Shown: positions 18,433 to 29,124 of the stretch, in pieces
Layout: each line of letters starts with the position of its first letter
How positions within the stretch are numbered: the stretch's first letter is position 1
Translations under genes and position numbers: made by a program
From: an uncultured Burkholderiales bacterium
Lineage (GTDB): Bacteria; Pseudomonadota; Gammaproteobacteria; Burkholderiales; Burkholderiaceae_C
Direction: 5' to 3'
Assembly: GCA_903894995.1 (NCBI GenBank)
Contig: CAITSG010000261.1
Span: forward strand, 1 to 42,190
Length of the DNA stretch: 42,190 nt
Notes under the pieces: model-generated
The model's database searches: none
Seen by the model: only the letters and a program-made list of their open reading frames with translations
Told to the model about the DNA's origin: nothing

Positions 18433-19494
18433 ATGACTTCGCCCACTACGATCACGTTGGCTGTCGATTGCATGGGCGGTGACCACGGTCCCCGCGTCAC
18501 GCTGGCGGCCTGCCGCCGTTTTTTATCGACCCATCCCGAGGCGCGCCTTTTGTTGGTGGGTCGTTCAGAGGCATTGGCCGGTTTTGCAGATCTGCGTGCC
18601 CAAGTGGTGGCTGCCTCCGAAGTGGTCGAAATGGACGATCCGCTTGAAGTGGCGCTGCGCAAGAAAAAGGATTCTTCCATGCGCCTGGCCATTGAGTTGG
18701 TGCGCGACGGCAAAGCTGGTGCCGCAGTGTCTGCTGGCAACACTGGCGCACTCATGGCGATTGCCCGCTACGTGCTCAAAACCATGGACGGTATTGACCG
18801 CCCGGCCATTGCCGGTCAGATGCCTAACTTTAAGGGAGGCGGCACCACCATGCTCGACTTGGGTGCGAATGTGGACTGCACGCCCGAACATTTGCTGCAA
18901 TTTGCGGTCATGGGGTCAGCCTTGGTGTCCGTCTTGCAAAACAAGGAAAACCCCACGGTGGGCTTGCTCAACATCGGTGAAGAGGCGATCAAGGGCAATG
19001 AGATCATCAAAAAAACGGGTGAGTTGTTGCGCTCTGCGGGCAGTTCGGGTGATCTGAATTTTCACGGCAACGTTGAAGGCAATGACATTTTCAAGGGCAC
19101 GGTTGACATCGTGGTATGCGATGGCTTCGTCGGTAACGTGGCTTTGAAGGCCAGCGAAGGTCTGGCGACCATGATTGGCGGCTTCTTGAAAACAGAGTTT
19201 TCGCGCAATATCTTCACAAAAACAGCCGCGCTTTTGGCGTATCCGGTCTTATCTGCTTTCAAAAATCGCGTAGACCACCGGCGTTACAACGGTGCTGCCT
19301 TGTTGGGGCTGCGTGGTCTTGTGTTCAAGAGCCATGGCTCGGCCGATGAGGTGGCATTCGAAACGGCACTCAACCGGGCTTATGATGCAGCCCGAAACCA
19401 ATTGCTGGATCGCGTTCGTGAACGCATCGCGCATGCGGCCCCTTTGTTGATGGGCGCTCAAGCCGAGCGCTCAGAAGCGGTCACCACACCATGA
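18433..19494 (+). CDS. plsX: phosphate acyltransferase PlsX
   Basis: PlsX converts acyl-ACP to acyl-phosphate for phospholipid synthesis. The protein has the N-terminal [14 protein letters not shown] motif, [33 protein letters not shown] and [15 protein letters not shown] blocks of the family. The ATG at 18433 (353 residues) has AAGGA at 18424-18428; a GTG at 18418 would add five residues. It is peripheral to the inner membrane. Its stop overlaps the fabH ATG (ATGA), starting the coupled fab gene run. Confidence 0.96.
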   Translation: MTSPTTITLAVDCMGGDHGPRVTLAACRRFLSTHPEARLLLVGRSEALAGFADLRAQVVAASEVVEMDDPLEVALRKKKDSSMRLAIELVRDGKAGAAVSAGNTGALMAIARYVLKTMDGIDRPAIAGQMPNFKGGGTTMLDLGANVDCTPEHLLQFAVMGSALVSVLQNKENPTVGLLNIGEEAIKGNEIIKKTGELLRSAGSSGDLNFHGNVEGNDIFKGTVDIVVCDGFVGNVALKASEGLATMIGGFLKTEFSRNIFTKTAALLAYPVLSAFKNRVDHRRYNGAALLGLRGLVFKSHGSADEVAFETALNRAYDAARNQLLDRVRERIAHAAPLLMGAQAERSEAVTTP

Positions 19495-20468
19495 GAATTT
19501 ATTCCCGCATTCTGGGCACCGGCAGTTACCTGCCGGAAAAGCGCCTTACCAACGCCGACCTGGCGGTCGAACTGGCACGGCAAGGCGTTGAAACCTCTGA
19601 CGACTGGATTGTTGATCGCACCGGCATTCGGGCTCGCCACTTTGCGGCCGAGCATCAGGGTTGCAGCGATCTGGCGACCGAGGCCGCGCGTCAGGCGCTG
19701 GCGGCAGCGGGCATTTCTGCTGACGGTTTGGACCTGATCATCGTGGCGACCTCAACGCCAGACATGGTTTTTCCGTCGGTGGCGACCATGGTGCAGCACA
19801 AACTGGGCACCGCTGGTTGCCCGGCATTTGACGTGCAGGCCGTGTGCAGCGGTTTTATTTATGCGCTGACGATCGCCGATTCCATGATCCAGTCCGGCTT
19901 GGCCAAGCGCGCGCTGGTGATCGGCTCGGAAGTGTTCAGCCGAATCCTCGACTTCAAAGATCGGACCACCTGTGTGCTGTTTGGCGACGGTGCTGGCGCT
20001 GTCGTGCTCGAAGCCTCGGATCAGCCCGGCATTTTGGCCACCGACTTGCATGCCGATGGCAAATACAAAGATATTTTGTGTGTGCCAGGCCATGTCAATC
20101 GGGGTGCCATCATGGGCGATCCGGTGCTCAAGATGGACGGCCAGGCCGTGTTCAAGCTGGCGGTGGGCGTGCTCGAAGAGACCGCGCGCGCCAGTCTGGC
20201 CAAGGCCAACATGACCGATGCCGACATCGACTGGCTGATCCCGCACCAAGCCAACATCCGAATCATGCAAAGCACAGCCAGGAAGTTGAAGATGACTTCT
20301 GACAAAGTGGTGGTCACGGTGGACCAGCATGGCAATACCTCGGCCGCCTCGATCCCGCTGGCGCTGGACACCGCTGTGCGTGATGGACGCGTCCAGCGTG
20401 GCCAGATCCTTATGCTTGAAGGTGTGGGCGGTGGTTTTACCTGGGGCTCGGTGCTCTTGCGCTATTGA
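19491..20468 (+). CDS. fabH: 3-oxoacyl-ACP synthase III
   Basis: FabH starts fatty-acid synthesis by condensing acetyl-CoA with malonyl-ACP. The 325-residue thiolase-fold protein has the catalytic triad in its usual settings: Cys119 in VQAVCSGF, His252 in [10 protein letters not shown] and Asn282 in GNTSAASIP. The C-terminal [15 protein letters not shown] is typical. The ATG overlaps the plsX stop. An 89-base gap separates it from fabD, the largest gap in the cluster from plsX to fabG. Confidence 0.97.
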   Translation: MRIYSRILGTGSYLPEKRLTNADLAVELARQGVETSDDWIVDRTGIRARHFAAEHQGCSDLATEAARQALAAAGISADGLDLIIVATSTPDMVFPSVATMVQHKLGTAGCPAFDVQAVCSGFIYALTIADSMIQSGLAKRALVIGSEVFSRILDFKDRTTCVLFGDGAGAVVLEASDQPGILATDLHADGKYKDILCVPGHVNRGAIMGDPVLKMDGQAVFKLAVGVLEETARASLAKANMTDADIDWLIPHQANIRIMQSTARKLKMTSDKVVVTVDQHGNTSAASIPLALDTAVRDGRVQRGQILMLEGVGGGFTWGSVLLRY

Positions 20469-20557
20469 AGGTTGTTGATTGACAGGCCCTGATCGGTGAT
20501 GCGCAGCCCGCCTCCTCTGACTTTTTCGGATTTTTTCCAGATATAAAAAATTTGTAC

Positions 20558-21504
20558 ATGACGACATTTGCTTTTGTTTTTCCCGGTCAAGGCTCCCAAT
20601 CGGTGGGCATGCTGGACGCTTGGGGCGATCACCCTGTTGTCCTTGAAACCCTCCAGGAAGCCTCTGACGCCCTGGGCGAAGACGTGGCCAAACTGATCCA
20701 TGAAGGTCCCAAAGAAGCGCTGGCCATGACCACCAACACCCAGCCTGTGATGCTGGTGTCGGCTGTGGCTGCTTACCGTGCTTGGCTGTTTGAGGGTGGC
20801 GTCAAGCCGTCCGTGGTGGCAGGCCACTCGCTGGGCGAGTACAGCGCCTTGGTGGCTTCGGGCGTGTTGACACTGGCGCAAGCCACCCCACTGGTGCGCT
20901 TGCGTGCCGCTGCCATGCAAGAAGCCGTGCCCGTGGGCGTGGGCGCTATGGCCGCGATTTTGGGATTGGCCTCAGACAAAGTCATTGAGGGCTGCAAGGA
21001 GGCGCAAGCCACATTCTCCACAGGCAGCGCCGAAGTGGTGGAGGCTGCAAATTTCAACGACGCTGGCCAAACCGTGATCGCGGGCAGCAAAGCCGCGGTG
21101 GACAAAGCCTGCGAAGTGCTCAAGGGCATGGGTGCCAAACGTGCCTTACTCTTGCCCGTTTCGGCTCCGTTCCACTCGAGTTTGATGAAGCCTGCCGCAG
21201 AAAAGTTGCGCGAGAAGTTGGCTGGCTTGGCCTTGGGTGTGCCGCAGATCCCAGTGGTCAACAACATCGATGTGGCCATCGAAAGCGACGCCGATCGCAT
21301 TCGCGACGCGTTGTACCGTCAGGCTTTTGGCCCGGTGCGCTGGGTCGAGTGCGTGCAGGCCATCAAGGCCCGAGGCGTGACAGCCTTGGTCGAATGCGGC
21401 CCCGGCAAGGTGCTGGCAGGCATGACCAAGCGCATTGACGCTGAATTGACCGGTGTAGCGCTTTACGACCCCGCCACCCTGGCTGAAGTGAAAGGACTCC
21501 TGGC

Positions 21505-21508
<4 letters not shown>
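20558..21508 (+). CDS. fabD: malonyl-CoA:ACP transacylase
   Basis: FabD loads malonyl groups onto acyl carrier protein. The 316-residue protein begins MTTFAFVFPGQGSQSVGM, contains GHSLGEYSALVASG with nucleophile Ser91, AAMQEAVPVGVGAMAAILG, VSAPFHSSLM with the partner histidine and CGPGKVLAGMTKRI. The ATG at 20558 is preferred to a TTG two codons upstream. The stop overlaps the fabG ATG (ATGA), so the two are translationally coupled. Confidence 0.97.
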
Positions 21509-22547
<1,039 letters not shown>

Positions 22548-22553
22548 TCGACG

Positions 22554-23798
22554 ATGACCCGGCGCCGCGTTGTTGTCACGGGTTTGGGATGCATCAGCCC
22601 CGTGGGCAACACGGTCGCCGATGCATGGTCCAACCTCCTTGCCGGTCAATCCGGCATTTCTCCGATCACACGTTTTGACGCTTCAGCCGTAGCCTGTCGG
22701 TTTGCGGGTGAGGTCAAAAACTTTGATCTTGAGTCTTACATGTCCTCCAAAGAAGCGAGGACCATGGACCGATTCATTCATTTTGGCATTGCTGCTGCAC
22801 ATCAGGCCATTCAAGACGCTGGTTTGCTGACGGGTGACGCGCTGAATGAAGAAGAAGCTTGCCGTACCGGTGTGGTCATTGGTTCTGGCATTGGTGGTTT
22901 GCCACTGATCGAAGAAACACACACCGAGTACACAGCTCGTGGTCCGCGTCGCATCTCTCCTTTTTTTGTGCCAGCTTCGATCATCAACATGATCTCCGGA
23001 CATGTCTCTATGCGAAGCGGTTTCAAGGGCCCTAACTTGGCGGTAGTCACCGCTTGCACGACGGGTTTGCATTCCATTGGTGAAGCCGGTCGATTGATCG
23101 AATACGGTGACGCCGATGTGATGGTGGCAGGCGGAGCAGAAGCCTGTGTGTCTCCTTTGGGCGTGGGTGGTTTTGCCGCCATGCGTGCTCTGTCTACACG
23201 CAACGACGACCCTGCGGCCGCTTCGCGTCCGTGGGACAAAGACCGTGATGGTTTTGTGCTCGGTGAAGGTGCAGGCGTGATGGTGCTCGAGGAGTACGAA
23301 CACGCCAAAGCCCGTGGTGCCCGAATCTACGCGGAGTTGGGCGGTTATGGGATGAGTGCTGATGCCGGTCACATGACCGCACCCAGCATGGACGGCCCAC
23401 GGCGCGCCATGATCAATGCCATGCGCAATGCCGGTGTGAACGCTGACCAAATCGATTACTTGAACGCGCACGGCACGTCTACCCCCTTGGGTGACATCAA
23501 CGAAACCAATGCCATCAAGGCGGCCTTGGGTGACCATGCCTACAAAGCAGTGGTCAGTTCAACCAAGTCCATGACCGGTCACCTTCTGGGTGGCGCGGGG
23601 GGCATTGAAAGTGTGTTCACGGTCCTGGCACTGCACCACCAGAAAGTGCCTCCAACCATCAATTTGATCAACCCAGATCCTGAATGTGATTTGGACTACT
23701 GCCCCAATATGGCGCGTGATGTGAATATCGAAGTAGCACTGAAAAATAATTTCGGTTTTGGCGGTACCAACGGCTCCTTGGTGTTCAAGCGCATCTGA
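22554..23798 (+). CDS. fabF: 3-oxoacyl-ACP synthase II
   Basis: FabF elongates acyl-ACP, including the unsaturated C16 step. The 414-residue protein has Cys168 in [10 protein letters not shown], His306 in NAHGTSTP and His343 in [11 protein letters not shown], the Cys-His-His triad of ketoacyl synthases, and the C-terminal [16 protein letters not shown]. It begins 7 bases after acpP. In many relatives the next genes are a small membrane protein and rpoE; here only the former is present. Confidence 0.98.
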   Translation: MTRRRVVVTGLGCISPVGNTVADAWSNLLAGQSGISPITRFDASAVACRFAGEVKNFDLESYMSSKEARTMDRFIHFGIAAAHQAIQDAGLLTGDALNEEEACRTGVVIGSGIGGLPLIEETHTEYTARGPRRISPFFVPASIINMISGHVSMRSGFKGPNLAVVTACTTGLHSIGEAGRLIEYGDADVMVAGGAEACVSPLGVGGFAAMRALSTRNDDPAAASRPWDKDRDGFVLGEGAGVMVLEEYEHAKARGARIYAELGGYGMSADAGHMTAPSMDGPRRAMINAMRNAGVNADQIDYLNAHGTSTPLGDINETNAIKAALGDHAYKAVVSSTKSMTGHLLGGAGGIESVFTVLALHHQKVPPTINLINPDPECDLDYCPNMARDVNIEVALKNNFGFGGTNGSLVFKRI

Positions 23799-23812
23799 AT
23801 TGAGAGCTGCTG

Positions 23813-24310
23813 ATGCGTCATGATGCCCCGCCCGTGGTTTACCCGGTGGGGCATTTTGTTTGGGGTCGTGTTTTCTTTGTGGCAAATGCCTCTTTGTCTG
23901 CGGCGGGTTTGATGTTTTGGCAAATGCAAGGAGCCTCCAGCCTTGCGTGGAATGCTGCTTGGGTTGGGTGGTTGGGCTGTTTGATCGGGACCGCAGTGTG
24001 GGGGCCTCGGCAAACCTTGAGCCGAGGGGATTTGTTTTGGACCGGTGAGGCTTGGTTTTGGCAGTACCATGACCAACACCAACAATTTCAATCACATCAG
24101 GTACTTTTGGAAAAAGGCTTGGATACAGGCTCAGGACTTTTGCTTTGGATCACACTGCTGGACTCACAAGGTCGTGGCAGATCATCTTTGCGTGGTGCTT
24201 GGTTGAGCGAAGCACAGTTGCCCTCGAAATGGCATGGATTTAGATGCGCTGTATATTCGCGCTCCAGAGATGAAAATCATGCGCCCAAGGCTGACGATGT
24301 CCCTGCTTGA
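23813..24310 (+). CDS. small membrane protein resembling YgfX (uncertain)
   Basis: A 165-residue protein with two hydrophobic segments at about residues 18-36 and 40-58, then a beta-rich region with repeated Trp (DLFWTGEAWFWQY) and the ending GAWLSEAQLPSKWHGFRCAVY. The layout, two membrane helices followed by a Trp-rich soluble tail with a late W-x2-(F/L)-R segment, resembles YgfX/CptA proteins (PF07254), but similarity is remote and no SdhE-like partner is nearby. It lies 14 bases after fabF and was probably part of a fabF-rpoE-mucD run in ancestors. The start ATG at 23813 lacks a strong ribosome site. Function is unknown. Confidence 0.6.
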   Translation: MRHDAPPVVYPVGHFVWGRVFFVANASLSAAGLMFWQMQGASSLAWNAAWVGWLGCLIGTAVWGPRQTLSRGDLFWTGEAWFWQYHDQHQQFQSHQVLLEKGLDTGSGLLLWITLLDSQGRGRSSLRGAWLSEAQLPSKWHGFRCAVYSRSRDENHAPKADDVPA

Positions 24311-24388
24311 TGCGCCTTGAATATATCTTTTTAAACTTTATTGACCAGCTGATTTCCACAACGGTTGACTGTACACAAGGAGTCTTGA

Positions 24389-25855
24389 GTGCTGAAAATG
24401 AATTGGACCAAAGGGGTCGCATCGGCTGTTATCGGCGGTGCTTTGTTGTTGGGTTTGGCCGTGGTTCCTACGGCGTCGGTATGGGCTCAAAACCAAAGTG
24501 CGGGTGCCAAGGGCTTACCAGACTTTACCGATTTGGTTGAATTGGTAGGGCCTTCAGTTGTGAACATTCGCACCTTGGAAAAGGCGCGTTCCGCTGCGTC
24601 CGGTGCAAGCCCACAGGATGAAGAGATGCAGGAACTGTTTCGGCGTTTTTTTGGTGTCCCCATGCCCAATGCCCCTCGGCAAGGTCCGCGGCAAAACAGA
24701 CCCGAGCAAGAGGCGCAACCTCGCGGTGTAGGTTCAGGTTTTATATTGAGTTCTGACGGATTCATCATGACCAATGCCCATGTCGTCGAGGGCGCCGACG
24801 AAGTCATGGTGACGCTGACCGATAAGCGCGAATTCAAGGCTCGGATTGTGGGTGCTGACAAGCGCACCGATGTCGCCGTGGTCAAAATTCAGGCCACCGG
24901 CCTGCCCGCAGTGAAGGTGGGCGATGTGAGTCGCTTGCGTGTGGGTGAGTGGGTCATGGCAATTGGCTCCCCCTTTGGGTTGGAAAATACCGTGACCGCC
25001 GGCATTGTCAGTGCCAAGCAGCGCGACACAGGTGACTACTTGCCCTTCATTCAAACGGACGTAGCCATCAATCCTGGTAACTCAGGTGGCCCCCTGATCA
25101 ATATGCGTGGTGAAGTGGTGGGCATCAACAGCCAAATTTATTCTCGCTCGGGGGGGTTCATGGGCATTTCATTTGCCATTCCCATGGACGAGGCCATGCG
25201 CGTGAGTGAGCAGTTGCGCTCAAACGGTCGTGTCAGCCGCGGACGCATCGGTGTTCAAATTGCGCCCGTGACCAAAGAGGTGGCCGAGTCCATCGGCTTG
25301 GGCAAATTGCAAGGTGTTTTGGTGCGTGGTGTTGAAGAGGGTTCACCAGCGGACAAAGCGGGCATTGAGGCAGGAGACATCATTACCAAATTTGATGGTA
25401 AAGCCATTGAAAAACCTGCTGATTTGCCACGCGCTGTGGGCAATACCAAGCCTGGCAGCCGGGTGGTGGTCACGGTGTTTCATCGCGGTGCAAGCAAAGA
25501 TGTCAACGTCACTGTGGTCGAGATCGAACCGGAAAAAACGGCAAGTGCTGTACCTGAGAAAAAAGCACCGGCTGCGAATATTCAACATCTTGGGCTCACC
25601 CTCAGTGATTTGACCGATGCACAGAAAAAAGAGTCCAGAATTCGTTCAGGTGTCCGCGTGGATGCAGCCGTTGAAGGCGCAGCCCGGGCCGGCATACGTG
25701 AGGGCGATTTGATTTTGGCCGTTGCCAACACAGAAATCGGTTCGGTCAAGGTGTTTGAAGCTTTGATGTCTCGCATCGACAAGTCCCGTCCTGTGAGCGT
25801 ATTGATTCGGCGAGGTGATGCCGCGCAATATGTGTTGATTCGCCCAGCACCTTGA
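24389..25855 (+). CDS. mucD: periplasmic serine protease, Do/MucD family
   Basis: A 488-residue HtrA-type protease and chaperone for misfolded envelope proteins. A signal peptide ends around the VWAQ near residue 34. The trypsin-like domain has His in MTNAHVVEG, Asp in KRTDVAVVKI and Ser in NPGNSGGPL. Two PDZ domains follow (about residues 285-375 and 395-485), starting near SRGRIGVQIAPV and ANIQHLGLTL. AAGGAG at 24377-24382 supports the GTG start at 24389. In most Burkholderiales it follows rpoE, rseA and rseB, which are absent here, so its control by sigma-E at this locus is doubtful. Confidence 0.94.
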   Translation: MLKMNWTKGVASAVIGGALLLGLAVVPTASVWAQNQSAGAKGLPDFTDLVELVGPSVVNIRTLEKARSAASGASPQDEEMQELFRRFFGVPMPNAPRQGPRQNRPEQEAQPRGVGSGFILSSDGFIMTNAHVVEGADEVMVTLTDKREFKARIVGADKRTDVAVVKIQATGLPAVKVGDVSRLRVGEWVMAIGSPFGLENTVTAGIVSAKQRDTGDYLPFIQTDVAINPGNSGGPLINMRGEVVGINSQIYSRSGGFMGISFAIPMDEAMRVSEQLRSNGRVSRGRIGVQIAPVTKEVAESIGLGKLQGVLVRGVEEGSPADKAGIEAGDIITKFDGKAIEKPADLPRAVGNTKPGSRVVVTVFHRGASKDVNVTVVEIEPEKTASAVPEKKAPAANIQHLGLTLSDLTDAQKKESRIRSGVRVDAAVEGAARAGIREGDLILAVANTEIGSVKVFEALMSRIDKSRPVSVLIRRGDAAQYVLIRPAP

Positions 25856-26140
25856 GATCTGGCGCATGTTCAAGCCGTGAAAACGGTTGACCCCAAGTCA
25901 CCTGACTGAATTCATGATCGATTTTGACAAGAACAGTGTGAGTTATTTCAGCTCGGTCATCGAAGTCTGGAGGCGCTCACAATTTTCTTTTTTCATGCCA
26001 ATTTTGGATAAAATTAACAGAACTGATCTGCGTTCGTGGCATTGATATCAGTTTAGCAACCGTGATGTGGAAGTCGAGTGGAGCTTCCACCGATAATTCA
26101 CAGACAGTCCACATGTTATTCAACCGAGTTCGTGTTGTTT

Positions 26141-26149
26141 TGTGGATAA
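26141..26149 (-). promoter_or_regulatory. DnaA-box sequence
   Basis: TGTGGATAA is the complement of the strongest DnaA box, TTATCCACA. One-mismatch relatives lie at 26094-26102 and 26320-26328. A single perfect copy is expected by chance about once in several tens of kilobases, so function is uncertain. Confidence 0.3.
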
Positions 26150-26228
26150 GTTGTTCATCAATTCCGTGTTGTCTGGATGCAATGACCTGCCAGCGAGTTG
26201 GGGGGCTGTGAGAATGGGCCAATCTGCC

Positions 26229-26234
26229 TACAAT
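26229..26234 (+). promoter_or_regulatory. possible promoter for lepA leader or small RNA
   Basis: TACAAT matches the -10 consensus in five of six positions. The region 17 bases upstream (CTGTGA at 26206-26211) is a poor -35. Transcription from about 26241 would give an RNA of roughly 65 bases ending at the downstream terminator. Confidence 0.35.
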
Positions 26235-26273
26235 AAAGCCCCAGCCATCGCAGTTGCCAATGATTGTTGGTTC

Positions 26274-26305
26274 AGGGCGCGTCGCCACCAGACGCGCCCT
26301 TTTTT
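26274..26305 (+). terminator. strong rho-independent terminator upstream of lepA
   Basis: AGGGCGCGTC at 26274-26283 pairs perfectly over ten bases with GACGCGCCCT at 26291-26300 around a 7-base loop and is followed by six Ts (26300-26305), a C and four more Ts. It may end mucD transcription, a short leader RNA, or both; lepA must then be transcribed by read-through or from a start within the last 44 bases. Confidence 0.9.
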
Positions 26306-26349
26306 CTTTTACGGGTCCTTGATCCACAAACACTTGCAGAACTTGCTTG

Positions 26350-28158
26350 ATGAATCACATCAGAAATTTTTCGATCATTGCGCACATTGACCACGGCAAA
26401 TCCACGCTGGCCGATCGCTTGATTCAACGCTGTGGGGGCCTTGAGGCCCGTGACATGGAAGCCCAAGTACTCGACTCAATGGACATTGAGAAAGAGCGCG
26501 GCATCACGATCAAAGCTCAGACTGCGGCATTGCAGTACAAGGCCAAAGATGGGCAGATCTACAACCTGAATCTGATCGACACGCCTGGCCATGTGGACTT
26601 CTCCTATGAAGTCTCGCGTTCTCTTTCGGCCTGTGAAGGTGCTTTGCTGGTGGTGGATGCCAGCCAAGGCGTGGAAGCGCAAACTGTGGCCAACTGTTAC
26701 ACCGCCCTCGATTTGGGCGTGGAAGTGGTGCCGGTGCTTAACAAAATGGATTTGCCCAACGCCGATCCGGACAATGCCCGCAGTGAAGTGGAAGATGTGA
26801 TTGGCATCGACGCGACCGATGCGATTCCGTGCTCGGCAAAAACCGGCATGGGCATTGAAGAAATCCTCGAAGCCGTGGTGGCCCGCATCCCGCCGCCCAA
26901 AGGCAATCCCGATGCGCCTTTGCGGGCCATGATCATTGACAGCTGGTTTGACAGCTACGTCGGTGTGGTCATGTTGGTGCGTGTGGTCGATGGCCAGCTG
27001 CTCAAGGGCGAGCGCATCAAGATGATGGCCAGCAATGCGGTTTATGAAGCCGGTAGCCTGGGCGTGTTCACGCCCGCGAACGAGCCACGCCAGTCGCTGC
27101 GTGCTGGCGAGGTGGGTTACATCATCGCTGGCATCAAGGAATTGCAGGCCGCCAAGGTGGGTGACACCGTGACCTTGGAAAAGAAATTGCCCAACAATTT
27201 GGGTCCAGCCACCGAGGCCCTGCCTGGCTTCAAGGAAATTCAGCCGCAAGTGTTTGCTGGACTGTACCCGACGGAAGCCAACCAATACGATGGTCTGCGC
27301 GACGCGCTCGAAAAGCTCAAACTCAACGATGCATCCTTGCATTACGAGCCGGAAGTCTCGCAAGCTCTGGGCTTTGGTTTCCGTTGCGGCTTTCTGGGCC
27401 TGTTGCACATGGAAATCGTGCAAGAGCGTTTGGAGCGTGAGTTTGATCAGGACCTGATCACCACAGCACCGAGCGTGGTTTACCAAGTGGTCCAGCCTGA
27501 CGGCGAAATCATCATGGTTGAAAACCCATCCAAGATGCCAGACCAAGGCAAGCTGCAAGAGATCCGCGAGCCCATTGTGACGGTCCACCTCTATATGCCG
27601 CAAGACTATGTGGGCCCCGTCATGACCCTCGCCAACCAAAAGCGCGGCGTTCAAATGAACATGGCCTACCATGGTCGCCAGGTCATGTTGACCTATGAAA
27701 TGCCGCTCGGCGAGATCGTGCTCGACTTCTTTGACAAACTCAAATCAGTGAGTCGGGGCTATGCCTCCATGGATTACGAGTTCAAGGAGTTTCGGGCATC
27801 TGACGTGGTGAAAGTGGACATATTGCTCAACGGCGAAAAAGTCGATGCCCTGTCCATCATCGTGCACCGTTCACAGTCCCAATACCGGGGCCGTGCAGTA
27901 GTGGCCAAGATGCGCGAGATCATCAGCCGCCAGATGTTCGATGTGGCCATTCAAGCGGCCATCGGTGCCAACATCATCGCGCGTGAGAGCATCAAGGCCA
28001 TGCGTAAAAATGTGCTGGCCAAGTGCTACGGCGGCGACATTTCGCGCAAGCGCAAACTGCTTGAAAAGCAAAAAGCCGGTAAAAAACGCATGAAACAAAT
28101 TGGTTCGGTCGAAGTGCCTCAAGAGGCGTTCTTGGCCATTTTGCAGGTGGAAGATTGA
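26350..28158 (+). CDS. lepA: elongation factor 4 (LepA)
   Basis: LepA is a translational GTPase that acts in ribosome back-translocation and initiation or assembly under stress. The 602-residue protein starts [18 protein letters not shown] with the P-loop, followed by [13 protein letters not shown] (switch I), [14 protein letters not shown] and a C-terminal LepA-specific domain with [20 protein letters not shown] (20 residues) and final [14 protein letters not shown]. The ATG at 26350 is preferred to the TTG just before it. The stop overlaps the lepB start as TGATG. Confidence 0.98.
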   Translation: MNHIRNFSIIAHIDHGKSTLADRLIQRCGGLEARDMEAQVLDSMDIEKERGITIKAQTAALQYKAKDGQIYNLNLIDTPGHVDFSYEVSRSLSACEGALLVVDASQGVEAQTVANCYTALDLGVEVVPVLNKMDLPNADPDNARSEVEDVIGIDATDAIPCSAKTGMGIEEILEAVVARIPPPKGNPDAPLRAMIIDSWFDSYVGVVMLVRVVDGQLLKGERIKMMASNAVYEAGSLGVFTPANEPRQSLRAGEVGYIIAGIKELQAAKVGDTVTLEKKLPNNLGPATEALPGFKEIQPQVFAGLYPTEANQYDGLRDALEKLKLNDASLHYEPEVSQALGFGFRCGFLGLLHMEIVQERLEREFDQDLITTAPSVVYQVVQPDGEIIMVENPSKMPDQGKLQEIREPIVTVHLYMPQDYVGPVMTLANQKRGVQMNMAYHGRQVMLTYEMPLGEIVLDFFDKLKSVSRGYASMDYEFKEFRASDVVKVDILLNGEKVDALSIIVHRSQSQYRGRAVVAKMREIISRQMFDVAIQAAIGANIIARESIKAMRKNVLAKCYGGDISRKRKLLEKQKAGKKRMKQIGSVEVPQEAFLAILQVED

Positions 28159-29123
28159 TGCAGTTCCTCACGTCTTTGGTTTTGGCTGCTTTTGTCGGCT
28201 ATGCTGGTTCTTGGTATTTTGGTTATTTGGAGGGCAACTTCGCGCTGCTCTTGCTGCTGGCCACGGTGGTCACGGGCATTTATTGGCTGGCTGAACGCTT
28301 CTTCTTTTTGCCCCAGCGACAAAAAGCGGTGGACCAATTAGAGGCTCAGACGGTCCAGCGTCGGGCCGAATTGGCCAAGATGGGCATCGATAAGGTGGAC
28401 ACGGACATCCGCGAAAGCCGCGAAAAACTGCTGATGCAGCCTTGGTGGTTGGACTGGACAGCGGGATTGTTTCCGGTGATTGTGGTGGTGTTCATCTTGC
28501 GCTCATTTTTGTTCGAGCCCTTCAAAATTCCTTCTGGCTCCATGATCCCGACCTTGCACATTGGCGACCTGATTTTGGTCAACAAGTTCCATTACGGTGT
28601 GCGTTTGCCGGTGCTCAATACCAAATTGAGCGAGGGCTCGGCTGTTCAGAGGGGGGATGTGATGGTGTTTCGCTACCCCCCCAAGCCCAGTGTGGATTAC
28701 ATCAAGCGTGTGGTGGGGGTTCCTGGTGACGAGGTGTCCTACTTGAACAAGCGTTTGACGGTCAATGGTCAGCCCATTGCGACCAAGGTGTTGCCGGATT
28801 TCTTTGATGAATCCACCATGCGTTATTTCAAGCACGCCAGTGAAAGTTTGGGTGCCAAGCCACACCAAACCCTGCAAGACGATGATCGCCCAGCTTTTAT
28901 ACCCGGCGCAGACCCATTTCCTGGTCGCGAGCAATGTCACTACACCGTTGAAGGGCTGACCTGCAAGGTACCAGCGGGTCACTATTTCGTGATGGGTGAC
29001 AACCGAGATAACTCATTGGATTCGCGTTATTGGGGTTTTGTGCCGGATGCCAACATTGTGGGCAAAGCCTTTTTTGTCTGGATGAATTTTGGTAACCTCA
29101 GGCGCATTGGCGCTTTTGACTGA
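28158..29123 (+). CDS. lepB: signal peptidase I
   Basis: LepB cleaves signal peptides from exported proteins at the outer face of the inner membrane. The 321-residue protein has membrane segments near residues 5-20, 25-42 and 105-118. The catalytic dyad is Ser128 in IPSGSMIPTL and Lys183 in DYIKRVVG, 55 residues apart as in E. coli, and the MGDNRDNSLDSRYWGFV box is present (first part MGDNRDNSLDSR). It overlaps lepA by one base. The gene for the small DUF4845 protein usual between lepB and rnc in relatives is missing, and rnc begins at the lepB stop. Confidence 0.96.
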   Translation: MQFLTSLVLAAFVGYAGSWYFGYLEGNFALLLLLATVVTGIYWLAERFFFLPQRQKAVDQLEAQTVQRRAELAKMGIDKVDTDIRESREKLLMQPWWLDWTAGLFPVIVVVFILRSFLFEPFKIPSGSMIPTLHIGDLILVNKFHYGVRLPVLNTKLSEGSAVQRGDVMVFRYPPKPSVDYIKRVVGVPGDEVSYLNKRLTVNGQPIATKVLPDFFDESTMRYFKHASESLGAKPHQTLQDDDRPAFIPGADPFPGREQCHYTVEGLTCKVPAGHYFVMGDNRDNSLDSRYWGFVPDANIVGKAFFVWMNFGNLRRIGAFD

Positions 29124-29124
29124 G

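Larger units (their letters stand above)
25856..26349. other. AT-richer mucD-lepA intergenic region
   Basis: This stretch of 494 bases has no gene that I can support. It contains a 7-base-pair inverted repeat (GTGGAAG 26067-26073 with CTTCCAC 26084-26090), a perfect DnaA-box sequence at 26141-26149, a TACAAT -10-like element at 26229-26234 and a strong terminator at 26274-26305 located 44 bases before lepA. It is noticeably richer in A and T than its neighbours. A small RNA or a lepA leader is possible. Confidence 0.5.

Noticed and set aside
20479-20507. TTGACA between fabH and fabD as a promoter
   Set aside because: The bases at -10 spacing (CGCAGC) do not resemble a -10.
25924-25952. TTGACA after mucD as a promoter
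   Set aside because: A good -35 but no acceptable -10 at 16-18 bases.
26476-27672. A 398-codon minus-strand frame opposite lepA
   Set aside because: Antisense of LepA codons; His/Val-rich shadow.
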